Shown here piece after piece: positions 50,832-62,022 of a DNA stretch of 64,000 bases. Where the stretch lies: the NCBI RefSeq assembly GCF_000006405.1, contig NW_003203798.1, forward strand, positions 1-64,000, given 5' to 3'. The notes beneath the pieces are model-generated. The model searched no databases. It was not told the origin of the DNA and saw nothing but the letters and a program-made list of their open reading frames with translations. The position numbers were made by a program, and so were the translations under genes. Origin of the DNA: Perkinsus marinus ATCC 50983 (taxonomy: Eukaryota > Perkinsozoa > Perkinsida > Perkinsidae). The first letter of the stretch is position 1. Every line of letters begins with the position of its first letter.

Positions 50832-51687
50832 TATCGAAATTCTGGTTTCCAGGCCCAAGGGCCGGATAAAAGACTCAAACTGAATAAGATATACATGTAG
50901 TTATGAAGGAGAGCATTTCACGCTGATCGTCCTTGATCAATGATATCAATTTGATATACATAGTTAAACGAGGATACATAAACGTCAAGCGGTTATAGGC
51001 ACCAGTATATAGAGACTCGCGATACTCTCGCGAGGCCATGGACGCAGTACTATTAGGCCGTCCCGAAACCAACGTAAAACTCATCTTCGTCTAACCCACT
51101 AAATAGCGCGCGCCCACATGATCGATTAGGTTGTTGTGTCGCCGGTGGCATGATGTCACACAAGTGTCATAGTCCAAGGACATCGAGTGTTCTGCAACCT
51201 ACGCCGATCATCTCCATGGGAGTATCCGTATGAGGCTGGTTTGTTTAGGCGTAAAACCTGAGTGATGAACGAACTATGTGTAGACCTTTGGAAGTGACCT
51301 CAGGTTCACTTGCTTTCTTAGATCGCTTGACATTTCTCAAGCCGGTCTGAGGTAGACAGTTATTCATCGGATTTGCGCCTTTGGCCTCCCATATGGTCTA
51401 GCGCCTCAACGTGGCGTGGGAGTGATACTCATTCGGAGTATGCGAAGCTAGACCGCTTATACCGAACTCGACAATCACCCAACGGGTGGTGACTGAGTGG
51501 CTATCTGATGACCGCTGCGATGACCAGACCAGCGCTGGACAAGTACTTCTTCATGCTCCTCTACTCGACTACGGAACTGCTTCACGTTTCACTCCCCCTT
51601 GCCCAAGCTAGCCACCTCTACTTGTGATCTCCCTCTGTGGGTACCGCCTACTCTTGCTGTGTGGGATTGGGACTCCCACGGGACCAG

Positions 51688-51787
51688 NNNNNNNNNNNNN
51701 NNNNNNNNNNNNNNNNNNNNNNNNNNNNNNNNNNNNNNNNNNNNNNNNNNNNNNNNNNNNNNNNNNNNNNNNNNNNNNNNNNNNNNN
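51688..51787. other. Assembly gap (100 N)
   Basis: A run of 100 N inside the split left terminal repeat of the LTR element. Confidence 1.
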
Positions 51788-53172
51788 GTCCGCTGGTCCC
51801 GTTAGTTTTTATCGACCTTTCCTCTTTTATTCCTGTTATGACAGGGGATTTCACTGCCGCTCTTTACCACTTTAGCGTGCATTAGGCGTTGTAAGGGCGA
51901 TACGCCAACAGGCGTGTAACGCCCCGGTAGGCGTTGCGTTGCGTTGCACCTTTGGCTCGCCTAACAGCGTGATCAATTGTGGCGTCACGTCAGATTCTGT
52001 TCGTCATGCTTCCAGCCCAGAAGTTCTAGGAACTTGGGCTCTTTGCATTCGTGGTACTGTTCTGACCTTGCGACCTTTGATAAGGACGTAAGCGTTACTG
52101 GTGCTTTGCGAGTCCCGCCTTCGACTAGCGGAGCGACTCCTATATCTACAACTCCAGTTAGTACAACTCCTGCCCCATTGGATTGGCGCAATGTTCCGAA
52201 GAGTTTTCCGAAAGCCCCTCTCGGACTATTGGGTTCCTCTATGTCACGTTTTCGTCCTTCCCAGAACATTTCTTTTGAGTCGGTACCACCTCTGACTACG
52301 AGGAGACCTTCCTCTGCCAGAGCGACAAGCAATCTATGTGTCACCTTTGGGATTCGCTATGACTATCAATATGCTCACTGATTCCCAAATATACCGAAGC
52401 TCCTACTCACCCTGGTCGTTATGCATGGATTTGGAATCATTGTTATCCCAATTCTTATGGCCCTGGTAAGGTGTGGCGTGGGCATCTCGATGCTCAGCGT
52501 GGAACTTTGGTGACGTATGTTATCATTACCTTAATGGACCTTGGGTAATCGATCATGCAGTAATGGCAGGGTATGGCAGGGTTGGTTCACGATGATGTGA
52601 TCGACCGCCCTTTAGTTGGCAACGTCTTACTCTGCCATGGTATCCTGAATTCTTCCAATTCGGATGATGCGCTATATTTGCCGTCGGCGTCGGCTCTGTT
52701 GAGGTATTGTTAGGAGTGTGGAGCGTATCCCCATCTGATCACCTATCATACTCAGTATGGTAGACCTTCGAGTGAGGTTATGAATGGGTGTAACATAATT
52801 TTCTGTTGTAAGTGCCATTGTGAGGAAGGGTTACAGAGACTCTTGAGATGCGGGTTTACCTTCGCCTTTCAACCTCCGGGCTATCTGTTCTCGCCCGTAG
52901 CGAGAAAGCGTTCACGAATCCTTTTCGCGATCAGCATGGTAAGTTCAGTGGCCTCACAAAAGAAGAAGTCGTCTGCGCTTCCTGATCGCTCCTACTTGAC
53001 TCATGAACCTTCGGTCTGGTGTACCTTTGGCCGAATTTTAGGACCACCGTCATCTGAATTAACGCGGCCCACGAATGTTCTTCGGTGAAGACCTTGCCGT
53101 CTCGGCTGGCTGCATTTGGCGAAAATACGGCAAAATTCGCTACAATTCGTTGCATAATTCGTTATTAACGAT

Positions 53173-53267
53173 GATCACGCTTAATAAGCGTGATCCTGGA
53201 TATGCTACAAGACTACAGCATTTCCGTTGGTGCTCTTGAGAAGACCTTAGATCTTCATAGAAGATCT
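53173..53267. repeat. Two perfect hairpins inside the LTR element
   Basis: GATCACGCTT-AAT-AAGCGTGATC at 53173-53195 and AGATCTTC-ATA-GAAGATCT at 53249-53267, both without mismatch. They lie about 115-210 bp before the right terminal repeat. Confidence 0.8.
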
Positions 53268-53650
53268 TTGTAATGCTGAAGGTATCATTTGTGTTCTTTT
53301 TTCTTGTTATTTGCTGTTTAATGTTAGCTCACTGGTCAGACTTTAGTTTTCGGAATGGTGTCAAGCTAAGGGGGGGAGGTATGTAGACCTTTGGAAATGA
53401 CCTCAGGTTCACTTGCTTCCTTAGATCGCTTGGCATTCCTTAAGCCGGTCTGAGGTAGACAGTTATTCATCGGATTTGCACCTTTGGCTTGCCTAACAGC
53501 GTGGTCGATTGTGGCGTCACGTCAGATTTTGTTCGTTGTGCTTCTAGCCTAGGAGTTCTAGGAACTTGGGTTCTTTGCATTCGTGGTACTGTTCTGACCT
53601 TGTGACCTTTGGTCACTTGTAGTCACACACACCTAAAGGACTACACTATG

Positions 53651-54322
53651 GTCTCCCATGCCCAGGCGTATGCAGTACCCTAGCTATTTTACATGGAATG
53701 CAAGCGAAGACACGGACAGTGTGTTCCTCGACCTAGTCAATATTGAATACTCCTTTGGGACCTACCATCGCAATCTCTTAGCTCATTGGATGTAGACGAA
53801 TTATGCATTCATTAGGATTATCACACAGAAGGTTTTAAAAGTCCGTCCACAGTGCGCACGCGAGTCGCTGAGTCAACCTTCTGGTAATAGACCAGGCGGG
53901 CGCTGGTCTCTCTTCATGGTGATAAAAAGCCTCTACGAATAAACTCGAAAAACTCGGCCGACCAATTCTGTGCGACGAGAGGTCGCATTAATTCAAATCG
54001 CAGGCAGCATGTGAGAGACACCGTATCATTAACTGAGGCAATGCTGATGATCGTGGAGTAGTAGTGCTGTCAAGCGAACTTCACGCCGTGCCTTCAAGCC
54101 GCTTCGATCACTACTAAAGGCGCTTCACTGTCCGATTACCACGACCCAGGTTAGTCAATGATCGAGATCAGCTTGCGTCACTCTTGGCGTTATCTTTGCC
54201 TTGGTGAGTGGTAATCATTGGCGTCAGAATTGGTTGTATGGTCGTTAAGAGGTAAGGACAGCTTTGGAACTTTCAACCCAAAAACTTCACTTTTCGAGGC
54301 ACTGAATCACACATGAGCATGA
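53651..54322. other. Intergenic stretch, nothing recognised
   Basis: It lies between the LTR element and the 3' end of the WD40 gene. No gene or RNA was recognised. Confidence 0.5.
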
Positions 54323-55960
54323 CTAGTCTTCTTCTTCCTCTTCTTCGCTTTCTCGATAGCCGATCTCCATGACTCTAACAACGCCATCGCCACCGCCTAC
54401 AGCTACCAACTCCGCCTCCTTCGGCTTGCCAGAGGTGAAGTCAACTGTGAAGCATCCTTTATCCACACCTAATGGGGGCTTGAGTGCGGCATCAGTGACT
54501 GCAGCAGCAGCAGCAGTAGCCAACCTGTGAGTGTGCCCAGAGTTGTCCAGTCACCAGGCTGGTCGTCGGAACTCTTGTGGTTATGCATGACCTTAGCCTC
54601 GTTAGAGCCGCTTCCACCAGCACAGATGAACTCCCCAGATCGACGACCTTTGTTGAACTGTGCTGCATACACCATACACGGTTTGGTTACGGCGCCCTGA
54701 GGCTGACCAAATAGGCACTGATAGTATCACATATCAGATTGTTGAAGCAGATGGAGTGGTAAGTGAGGAGCCATATAGGTAGAGGGTCGCTCACTTCGCT
54801 CGTCCAAGGAATGTCCTCAATAAGTTTTCCCTCAGCATAATCCCAGATCTGCAGTTGCTTGTCGATCCTCCAACTACCCGTGAGGATGCGTTTCCCATCA
54901 TTGGTGATGTCAACGCTGTCGCCACAGATGTGAGGACCTGTAGACAAGTGCCATCGACTTGTTGCCAAATCACACCAAAAATACCGGAAAACGCACCGGA
55001 GGGCGAATCGAACGCCTGCGCCTCCCGACGCCCCAGGATTTGAAGTCCTGACCGAGCACCAGCCCGGGTCACCAGTGCACCATGAGAATTTTATACTACT
55101 TTTCGCTACCCCGACTCACCATATATCGAGCGCACACTATGCCCCATTCTAACGTCCCAGAACTGCACCGTATTGTCCCAACCACCAGTAACTATGACAT
55201 TTGGGTCCTCCTTCGGATGGTACCTATGGACCGCATGCCCCCAACTCCGTCAGCTCTTTCAAACAGTTTACTTGAGGCTGAAGACTCTATTAGAATGACC
55301 AGGAGTATGCAAACTATCTCCACCCTTGAGAGTCGTGATCAACGCCTTGGTGTTCTCATCATACACGGAGACTCCCCTGATGCAACGCCCCCTGCAACAT
55401 GCATCTACTAAGTTGGTCACCTTTCCCTTCCAGCTGTGGCGAACTGACTGCCATCAGCGGCATAGTCCACGCAGAACAATTGATTTCCTTCCTCAGTGAC
55501 CTCATGTATGCATGCGCCGGTCGCGACGTGCCAGTGTGACACCTACTTCAAATCGAACAAGGGCTGGCAGTCGAGCTCCTACCACTCCAGCAGCATTCAC
55601 ACTGACTAAAACGTTCTGAGACTTTACTGAGGCCCCCATGGGGCGCCAACGGATCTGTGTAACCGGTTGGATTATATCACCTACACAGTCGTGCAGGTCT
55701 ACAGTACGTACATCGACATACTACCTGTACGACGTGACTGTAACGTGTAAGCCTCCTTGCCATCACGACAATTATAGATTTTGATAAGACCGTCACTGGT
55801 AGAAGCGGCCATAAGGGTGTCATCAGGCGAGAAACGAACACAGAAGACCTACCACTCCCCATTGAAAGTCTCCAACAATCCAACAGCTCACCTCAGCCGG
55901 CTGTTTGTCCTCCTCTACGGTCTTCCTCTGGCGGCCTGCCTTAATACCAGGGCTGACCAT
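54323..55960 (-). CDS. WD40-repeat (beta-propeller) protein
   Basis: The start is the ATG at 55960 (MVSPGIKAGRQRKTVEED). Exons carry successive WD40 blades: VFCVRFSPDDTLMAASTSDG with IKIYN (55.83 kb); PVTQIRWRPMGASV (55.66 kb); HWHVATGACM and FCVDYAADGSQFATAG (55.5 kb); VSVYDENTKALITTL (55.38 kb); VTGGWDNTVQFWDVRMG (55.17 kb); ILTGSWRIDKQLQIWDYAEG (54.88 kb); YAAQFNKGRRSGEFICAGGS (54.64 kb); and VAVGGGDGVVRVMEIG (54.39 kb). The protein ends in an acidic tail (ESEEEEEED) at TAG. Seven to eight blades fit one propeller, a protein-interaction scaffold; the partner is unknown. The intron 54938-55119 contains the tRNA-Sec gene on the same strand, and splicing across it restores SIYG-PHICGDSVDI. 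Confidence 0.85.
54938..55119 (-). other. Intron of the WD40 gene hosting tRNA-Sec
   Basis: The donor is ATATG|GTGAGT (55119) and the acceptor CTACAG|GTCCTC (54938), 182 nt. It is longer than its neighbours; the excess is the 87-nt tRNA plus its flanks. Confidence 0.85.
54992..55078 (-). tRNA. tRNA-Sec (selenocysteine, anticodon TCA), nested in an intron
   Basis: The gene is 87 nt with the special eukaryotic Sec fold. The 9-bp acceptor is GCACTGGTG/CTCCGGTGC (one T-T mismatch). The 6-bp D stem CCGGGC/GCTCGG has a 4-nt TGGT loop. The anticodon stem CAGGA/TCCTG carries loop CTTCAAA, anticodon TCA, which reads UGA. A long variable arm GCGTC-GGGA-GGCGC is followed by the 4-bp T stem GGCG/CGCC with TTCGATT. 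The discriminator is G. The 9/4 acceptor/T-stem and 6-bp D stem set it apart from Ser and suppressor tRNAs. TTTT at 54988-54991 directly downstream fits a Pol III terminator. TATAAAA lies 11-17 nt upstream; eukaryotic tRNA-Sec genes are known to use a TATA element, though usually somewhat further away. Confidence 0.95.
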
Positions 55961-56213
55961 CTGAATCACCAGGGCTCCTGAGGCGACTCTTACGATGAAG
56001 CATTACGAATTTCGAAGTGAGCATGCGACTATTAGCGTTCTTGAACTCGGCCTTAGCTCCGCTAACGCCTGATCGACAATGACTATGTCGCATTTCCACC
56101 CAGTGGTGAACATACTGCTATTGACTGAAGGCTGCGGTGCGGTAAGTGAGGTCATATCAGCACTAGTAATGGGATGAGCAGGAGAACTATGATAGATTGA
56201 CTAACAACACACT

Positions 56214-56853
56214 TTAGTTAGTGGGAAAATCACGAGGTGACTGAGGGTACTCTATCTTCATCTGGTCACTAATATACGGTCTCCATCCCGAGAACACTGT
56301 CCTGTTGTCCTCTTCCACACATTCCCAGACTCTTCCTGGAGAACGGCATGTCGGTGTCGACCCCCCACTGCTACCATCCCGAGAAATGTGGTTATCCTCT
56401 CTCGAGAGGAACTGTACGAGCTGACCTCAAAACCAATGCATGGAAGAACCGGAGCATATTGGGCGACAATGTCATGCTCTACCGGAAGAGGGCTGGACTG
56501 TGGCGAGACACGCAGCACCTGAACGTATTTTGTATCTTGCGCCGCCGCCGCCCATGGTCTGCGTCGCTCCGCTGTGAGTGACCTACATTTTTCAACCTCG
56601 ACTCATTTCACGCGTGTATGCATAGCAGAACTCGACATTCTTCAGACTACAGGATACTATAGGTCAGCGCCTTAACTACGAAAGAGACTTTGATGCATTC
56701 CCTCGACTTGCCCACCAGGCCCCATAATATGTGGCCATCCTTGAGACGCCGCGTAGAACGCGAGGAGTGGAGACGTGCGAGGCGAACTGTTTTGTCTTTC
56801 CCTAGGCGAGTCGGCTTGACTTCACGTCTCGTTTGCCGTCGACGAGGATACAT
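56214..56853 (-). CDS. Tentative small basic protein gene
   Basis: The minus-strand ATG at 56853 opens MYPRRRQTRREVKPTRLGKD, very basic, through KDGHILWGL (56.72 kb). After an unresolved intron, an exon at about 56.41-56.57 kb reads LRVSPQSSPLPVEHDIVAQY to LPCIGFE. It joins over a short GTCAGC...GTACAG intron to FLSREDNHISRDG and ends FSGWRPYISDQMKI, then SPRDFPTN and TAA at 56214. The start resembles a small organelle ribosomal or RNA-binding protein, but no family was recognised. A plus-strand Arg-rich frame (56693-57082) overlaps; the minus reading is preferred because splice sites fit. Confidence 0.35.
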
Positions 56854-57021
56854 GAGGCGTGAAGTCAGTAGCCACTTCTGTTCGCGCTTACGAAGAGTTA
56901 CAAATCTACGTCGGGGTGAATCCCCTACGAATATCTTGAAAGAAACCGTTTTAGATTTTCCCAGAGTTCAGAGGCTTGTCGAGTGCATGAAATCGTTCAG
57001 TTGTAATTTTATATGTCAACG

Positions 57022-60000
57022 ATGGCTGATCACAAGAGTGGAAAGAGTAATAGTCTCAACGACTTGTTTAATGCAAAGGTAGTAATCGGGATGGACGAGA
57101 GCCTACCTCGTGAACGCCCTGATTTTAAATTTGGTCCCCTCATCTGGGTTTCCTTAGAGTAGAAATGTACAAAAACCAACACGAATCGTCATCATCAACA
57201 TACATGAATATTCGCTCACATCATTCAGGTGACTTCCCCTTCGAGTAAGGAAAGTGATGAGGACAATGGTGAGCTCGTCCAGCAAAATGACCTGACCATA
57301 TTCGGCGCGGACGCTACTATGCTCGGGGAGACCTTTCGTGGCAGCAATCGGGGTTCATCCTCATCTAGTAATAAGCCCAGAAGTCGAACTGCAAGTGATA
57401 CCACTAAGCATAAGAAACTCAAAGGGACCATAACTGGAGTATTGATACCAACCTGCGAGAATATGTGGGGCGTTCTCATATTCCTGAGGTTCTTCTACGT
57501 AGTCGGCAATGCTGGTGTTGGCGAGGCATGCTTGGCCGTGGTCCTCTCCTTCATCGTAGCTTTCTGTACAACCTCTTGCCTCAGTGCTATTGCCTCATCT
57601 GGCGGTGTGGTCTCTGAGGGTGGCCCTTATCATATGCTATCGAGGTCCCTAGGGGCATACGCTGGGGCTAGTGTTGGTATTACCTACTACCTTGGCTTTG
57701 CTCTCCTAGGTGTACTAGAGTCTGTTGGTGCTATTGATGCATTGGCTATGGCTGTCCCCGATCTCATCAGCATACCCGGGTATCACCAAATATTCGGTGG
57801 ATCTCTGGTCCTTATCTTAAACGTAGTGGTCTGGGGTGGTATCCACGTAGTCACCAAACTCGGGGTCTTCTTCGTGGTGGTAGTATCTCTGACCATCCTC
57901 ATGTTTTATGTTGGGATATTCGTGTCACCACAGAGTGAGGCTATACAATTGGCTGGTGTCACCGGTCTCAGCGCATCGACCCTTGGCAACAACCTTGGGC
58001 CCTCTTACGATGATGGTGTTCGCTTTGGTACAGTGTTATCGATAGTTTTCCCGTGCTTCACTGGAATATTATCGGGAGCTAATCGTGCTGATGTCCTACG
58101 AGATCCACCCAAGAACATCAGAAATGGCACTTTTGGAGCTATCACGATTTCCCTCTTCATGTAAGGAATTTTTGTCACTCCGCGACGCTTCTCAACTGAG
58201 CTCAGGAGTTTCATCACAGAAATATATATACTAATTCGGGTAGAAGGGTACAGGAAACAACAAGAATTTCCTAAAATTTTCTCAGAATTTTCATATTGTC
58301 GCCCACACGTAGTTGACCATGTGCATATTTCCCTTCAAACTTGGCGATGGTTTTGGAAATACATAGTTCCGCTTGGTTCGTCCACATACCCTTTTCAGGT
58401 ACTTATCTTTCATGTTCCTTTGGGGTGCTGTAGCCACTAGTGACTATCTCAAGCATGGTCCTCCTGCTGCTGCTACTCATCTTCGTCGACTCGTAGGAGT
58501 TGATAATGAGGAGGCTAGGACGATCGTTGGGCAGATCGTATGGCCCCATAGGATACCAGCATACGTTGGTATATTCATCTCATCGGTATCGCAGGCTCTT
58601 CAGTGCTTCACAGTGGCGCCTAGGCTCATGCAGTCCATTGCTGCTGATAACCTGCTGCCTCTACTAAGGCCTATAAGCGTACTCAATCGTAAACGAGAGC
58701 CGGCCAGGGGGATTCTGGTCACCGCAATTTTGTCTATTGCTCTCTCTATGATTGGAAATCTCGATCTGATAGCACCACTTCTGACGATGTGCTTCCTGGT
58801 CTGCTATGCCTTTATGAATGTGTCATGCTTGATGCTCACCTTACTCAAATCACCGACATGGAGGCCCGCTGGAATCTTTAGGAAGCGCTTCCGGTTGTGG
58901 TATATAATCTCATCATTCGTGGGTGTTGTCGCTTCCCTCGCGGTGATGATAATAGTATCTGTTTATTGGACCATCGGCGTATTGGTTCTGGCAGCGCTAC
59001 TTTATCTCTATCTCGATTGGGTAGGAGCCGAAGCTGAATGGGGCAGTGGCTTCGCTGGTTTACGTTATAACTTCGCCCTGGCCGCCTTACTAGGGCTACA
59101 GGAGAAAATTCACAATAGAATCAATTGGAGACCTCAGGTGGGAGCAAACTGTATTGTTGTCATCATGTTTGTTATGACAGGTCCTTGTGCTATATCAAGC
59201 TGGTTGCGATGCTGCTTATTCGGATGAAGATCAGGAGGAGCACACCCACTCGGGGGCGCGCTGTCATGATCTGCTTCGTTTCTATGGTCAAATGAGGAAG
59301 GGCCGCGGCATGTGTATAGCCTCGGCCATAGTCGTAGATGGTGACGATAAGAGGGTAATACAGTACAGTGAATCTAGTCCCTTAGCGTTCATCTCAGGTC
59401 GCGGCTGAGAGGAAACGGGTTGCCGAAGTGATGGCTAAGGAGTCTTTACAGGGCTTTGCAGATGTCGTTGTAGCACCATCATTTGGGGAGGGTTCATCGT
59501 ATGCAGTGCAGTTAGCTGGAATTGGAGGTCTACGGCCCAACTCGGTCCTCTTGTCCTGGCCCTCGGACTGGCAGGGCCATCCTGATGCTGCATATGAGTT
59601 CGTACGGCTACTACAGTTTGCCACCAATACAGGGAAGGCGATCATGTGTGTTAAGAACATATCGTTTATGCCTGTGGGGGAAAGGGCCATACCTATGAAC
59701 GGCACGATAGATGTATGGTGGATGATCCATGATGGAGGCTTCCTACTACTATGTGCTCACTTCCTCAAACAGCATAAAGTGTGGAGAGGATGTCAGGTTA
59801 GGGTGTTGCTGGTCATGGAGCACGCGGACGATGAGGCAACAGAAACTGCCAAGAGTAATTTGAGGAAATTGCTGAGGGCTCATAAACTACTAGATGATGT
59901 CGTCATTGAAGTCGTGGTCCTAAACGATGATGCTATGATAGAACCTTATACCTATGATTGGACGATTAAGGTCACCAACAGAGGGGAAGACTTTGCGGCC

Positions 60001-60740
60001 AAGGAGATGGGCTTCAAAAGAGTAAGTCGAGTAATTCGAGATTTCACATCGTCGTTATTCATGCACTAGCTGTAGAATAGTTCGTTGGCCCTTAGTGTAA
60101 GAGCGCTCGTGCGATAACGTAGTCGCGATCATCGGTGGCGATCGATAGAGCTAGTATAAGAGCCTCAACTGTGTTTATATATAGAAAGTGTATTTGTGTT
60201 TGTTTTCAGCAAAATACTCTCCCGACCAGTCTAGATGATCTCTTCAATGGAGTACTTCCAGGGGAGCAGCACCAAGTGGCCTCCAGTCTGCCGCATCACC
60301 CCTCCCGACAGAAACGTCGTGTACCAACCATTAAGGCCTTCGATGAGGAACTCGAATGGAGCAACGAATCAGATCTTTTGTCCAACGTTCACAATAAGAT
60401 TCAAGAGCGTCGAAGCTACATGGACCGCCTAGCACAAGTCAACGCCTTCAGTTCGAACTCCCAATCCGGCAATTCCCTCAAGGTCCCGTCTGGAGCTGCT
60501 TCCCAGCGTCAACCAGTGGCTCATCCTAACAGCGCAAGGCCGTACATGAGGATGAACGCAATGATAGCGGAGCGAAGCAAAGACAGTGCTTTGGTGATGA
60601 TGAATATGCCGGATATATGGTCAACGGAGACTCAGAAGGATTGTGCCTCCTATATGGCCTATTGCGACTGTCTTACCAAGTCGCTTGATCGGGTTTTGTT
60701 ACTACACTCTACTGGAATGGAGGTCTTCACTCGCTTTTGA
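57022..60740 (+). CDS. SLC12-family cation-chloride cotransporter (KCC-like)
   Basis: The start is the ATG at 57022 (MADHKSGKSNSLNDLFNAK, exon to 57078). Exon 2 (57229-58160) begins the transport domain with the family signature CENMWGVLIFLRFFYVVGNA. It continues through SAIASSGGVVSEGGPYHMLS and ITYYLGFALLGVLESVGA to FPCFTGILSGANRADVLRDP. Exon 3 (58399 on) holds YLSFMFLWGAVATSDYLKHG and the remaining TMs, with AYVGIFISSVSQALQCF and LLYLYLDWVGAEAEWGSGF. A long cytoplasmic C-terminus follows: LLSWPSDWQGHP, VLLVMEHADDEAT, then ALVMMNMPDIWS and the end LDRVLLLHSTGMEVFTRF, matching the conserved KCC/NKCC C-terminal block. It should couple Cl- to K+ and/or Na+ movement. The order of motifs is closer to KCC and CCC9-type members, but ion specificity is inference. 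About 12 TM segments; no break seen. Confidence 0.92.
58186..58346 (-). repeat. Introner-like repeat, copy 12
   Basis: A reverse copy in SLC12 intron 2 (58161-58398). It has CTCAACTGAGCTCAGGAG, TATATACTAATTCGGGTAGA, TTTTCATATTGTCGCCCAC and CGTAGTTGACCATGTGCATA. Confidence 0.9.
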
Positions 60741-61360
60741 TAGTCATTCGGCACCACGGGAATTGTGTTAATATCTGTAAACATTATTTTCGATCATTTC
60801 TTGAGGTCTTGTCGCGAAGAGCCATCTCTCGTGCTGGGCCTCGATGACAATAGTAGAGTCTTTGTTGTTATGTTATTCATGCTTTAAGAAGCGGCATTAT
60901 TAGGCTTTTCAGAACTATTATCGAATGAAGCTGTTGTATCATTATCATCATCAGCCCTCAAGAGGCCGAAACGCATCGCCTTTGTTAGTCACAGACTCGA
61001 TGGCTTGAGTTCGTCAATTCCTACATACAGAACACTTTGCCCGAAGCGTTACCAGTCGTAGTTCAATGGTGTCCTAAGGAGGTTGTGGTTACAGCTAGCG
61101 TGTGTAATGCTAGGAACTCGATGTGTTCTTGTCTGGTTTGGTCTTGGGATGGTCTCCGACTTTAATGATTCTCCATTGCACTCGAACATAGTCGTCTGGT
61201 CACATGGTTGCTCAAATACTATCAGATGTGTATTGCCACATATATGGGAATTCGCGTATGTTGTTTCCCTCGATGGCATTGACGATGCTTGTCTCCACCC
61301 ATGCTGGCAGGCATGTATTAGAAGACTTCCGATCATACCAGGAATTGTATTTGTTCATCC
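60741..61360. other. Intergenic stretch, nothing recognised
   Basis: It lies between the SLC12 stop and the small membrane-protein gene. No supported gene. Confidence 0.5.
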
Positions 61361-62022
61361 ATGGTAGTCCCATCGTCGTCATCGCCTTCACTCGGGGATA
61401 TGCTCGGCCTCTGTGGGCCAGCTCATGATAAAGCCGACTACTGGAAGCGGAGATTCGAGGCCTCCCAGAATGAGATATGGCGTCTCAGAACAGCACCGCC
61501 TCCCGAATGCTCTGCAGAGAATCTGTGGTTACCCATGCTCTTCCTCACGATCGGCTTGATAGTTGCCGTGAGAGTCGTCACTAGAAGGGATAGAGCCGGC
61601 AGAAAAGCACTGTTAAAGAAAGTTGATGCTACGCTCAAGAAGAGACTCAGCGAGACTCCCCGACCTCCGGCAACCCGACTGGACACCAGCCCCTCGGTTG
61701 CCTCGCTCCTTTCTACCACTACTATGACATGTAAGTCTTTCGTGGTCTCGCCTGCTTAGGTTTGGTGGTTTATAGGTCCGTCGATTTCGGATCGAGGAGA
61801 TCTGTCACCCAAAGACTCAGTTACAATCGCTAAGCAAGAGGAGTTCCTCCGAGGCCTCTTTGGTGACTACGAGAAATTAACGCCCACGAAAGCTAGTAAG
61901 CATATTCTGTCTTGTTCTCGCCTTGATTCACGCTAGCAGGGTCACGCTCTGGAACATCGTGTACCGAGCGGTCATGCACGGTCAACAGTTCTGCATCATC
62001 AGAAGATTCGAATGACGATTAG
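61361..62022 (+). CDS. Small single-pass membrane protein, unknown
   Basis: The start is the ATG at 61361 (MVVPSSSSPSLGDMLGLCG). Three exons (61361-61730, 61776-61895, 61940-62022) are joined by GT-AG introns of 45 and 44 nt that keep the frame. A predicted TM helix, LWLPMLFLTIGLIVAVRVVT, lies at about residues 57-76, preceded by a charged coiled segment (DKADYWKRRFEASQNEIWRL) and followed by basic residues (TRRDRAGRKALLKK), so the C-terminus probably faces the cytosol. The tail is Ser/acid-rich (SSASSEDSNDD). No family was recognised. Confidence 0.6.

Larger units (their letters stand above)
51279..53645 (+). mobile_element. Short LTR retrotransposon-like element, non-autonomous or reduced
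   Basis: Two direct copies of a terminal repeat begin TGTAGACCTTTGGAA, at 51279 and 53382. The right copy (53382-53645, 264 bp) ends in CA and is preceded by a polypurine tract (AAGGGGGGGAGG, about 53368-53379), as in LTR elements. A 5-bp direct repeat, CTATG, flanks the whole element (51274-51278 and 53646-53650), fitting a target-site duplication. The left terminal repeat is split: its first part is at 51279-51392 and the matching continuation at about 51943-52075, with unrelated sequence and an assembly gap between. The 1.3-kb interior is too short for a full gag-pol and no RT or integrase motif was seen, so it looks like a reduced or non-autonomous, old copy. The family is not determined. 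Confidence 0.75.

Noticed and set aside
51874-51945. Cluster of GGCGT-type short repeats as a possible array
   Set aside because: The units are irregular in spacing and length and lie inside the disrupted LTR region next to an assembly gap.
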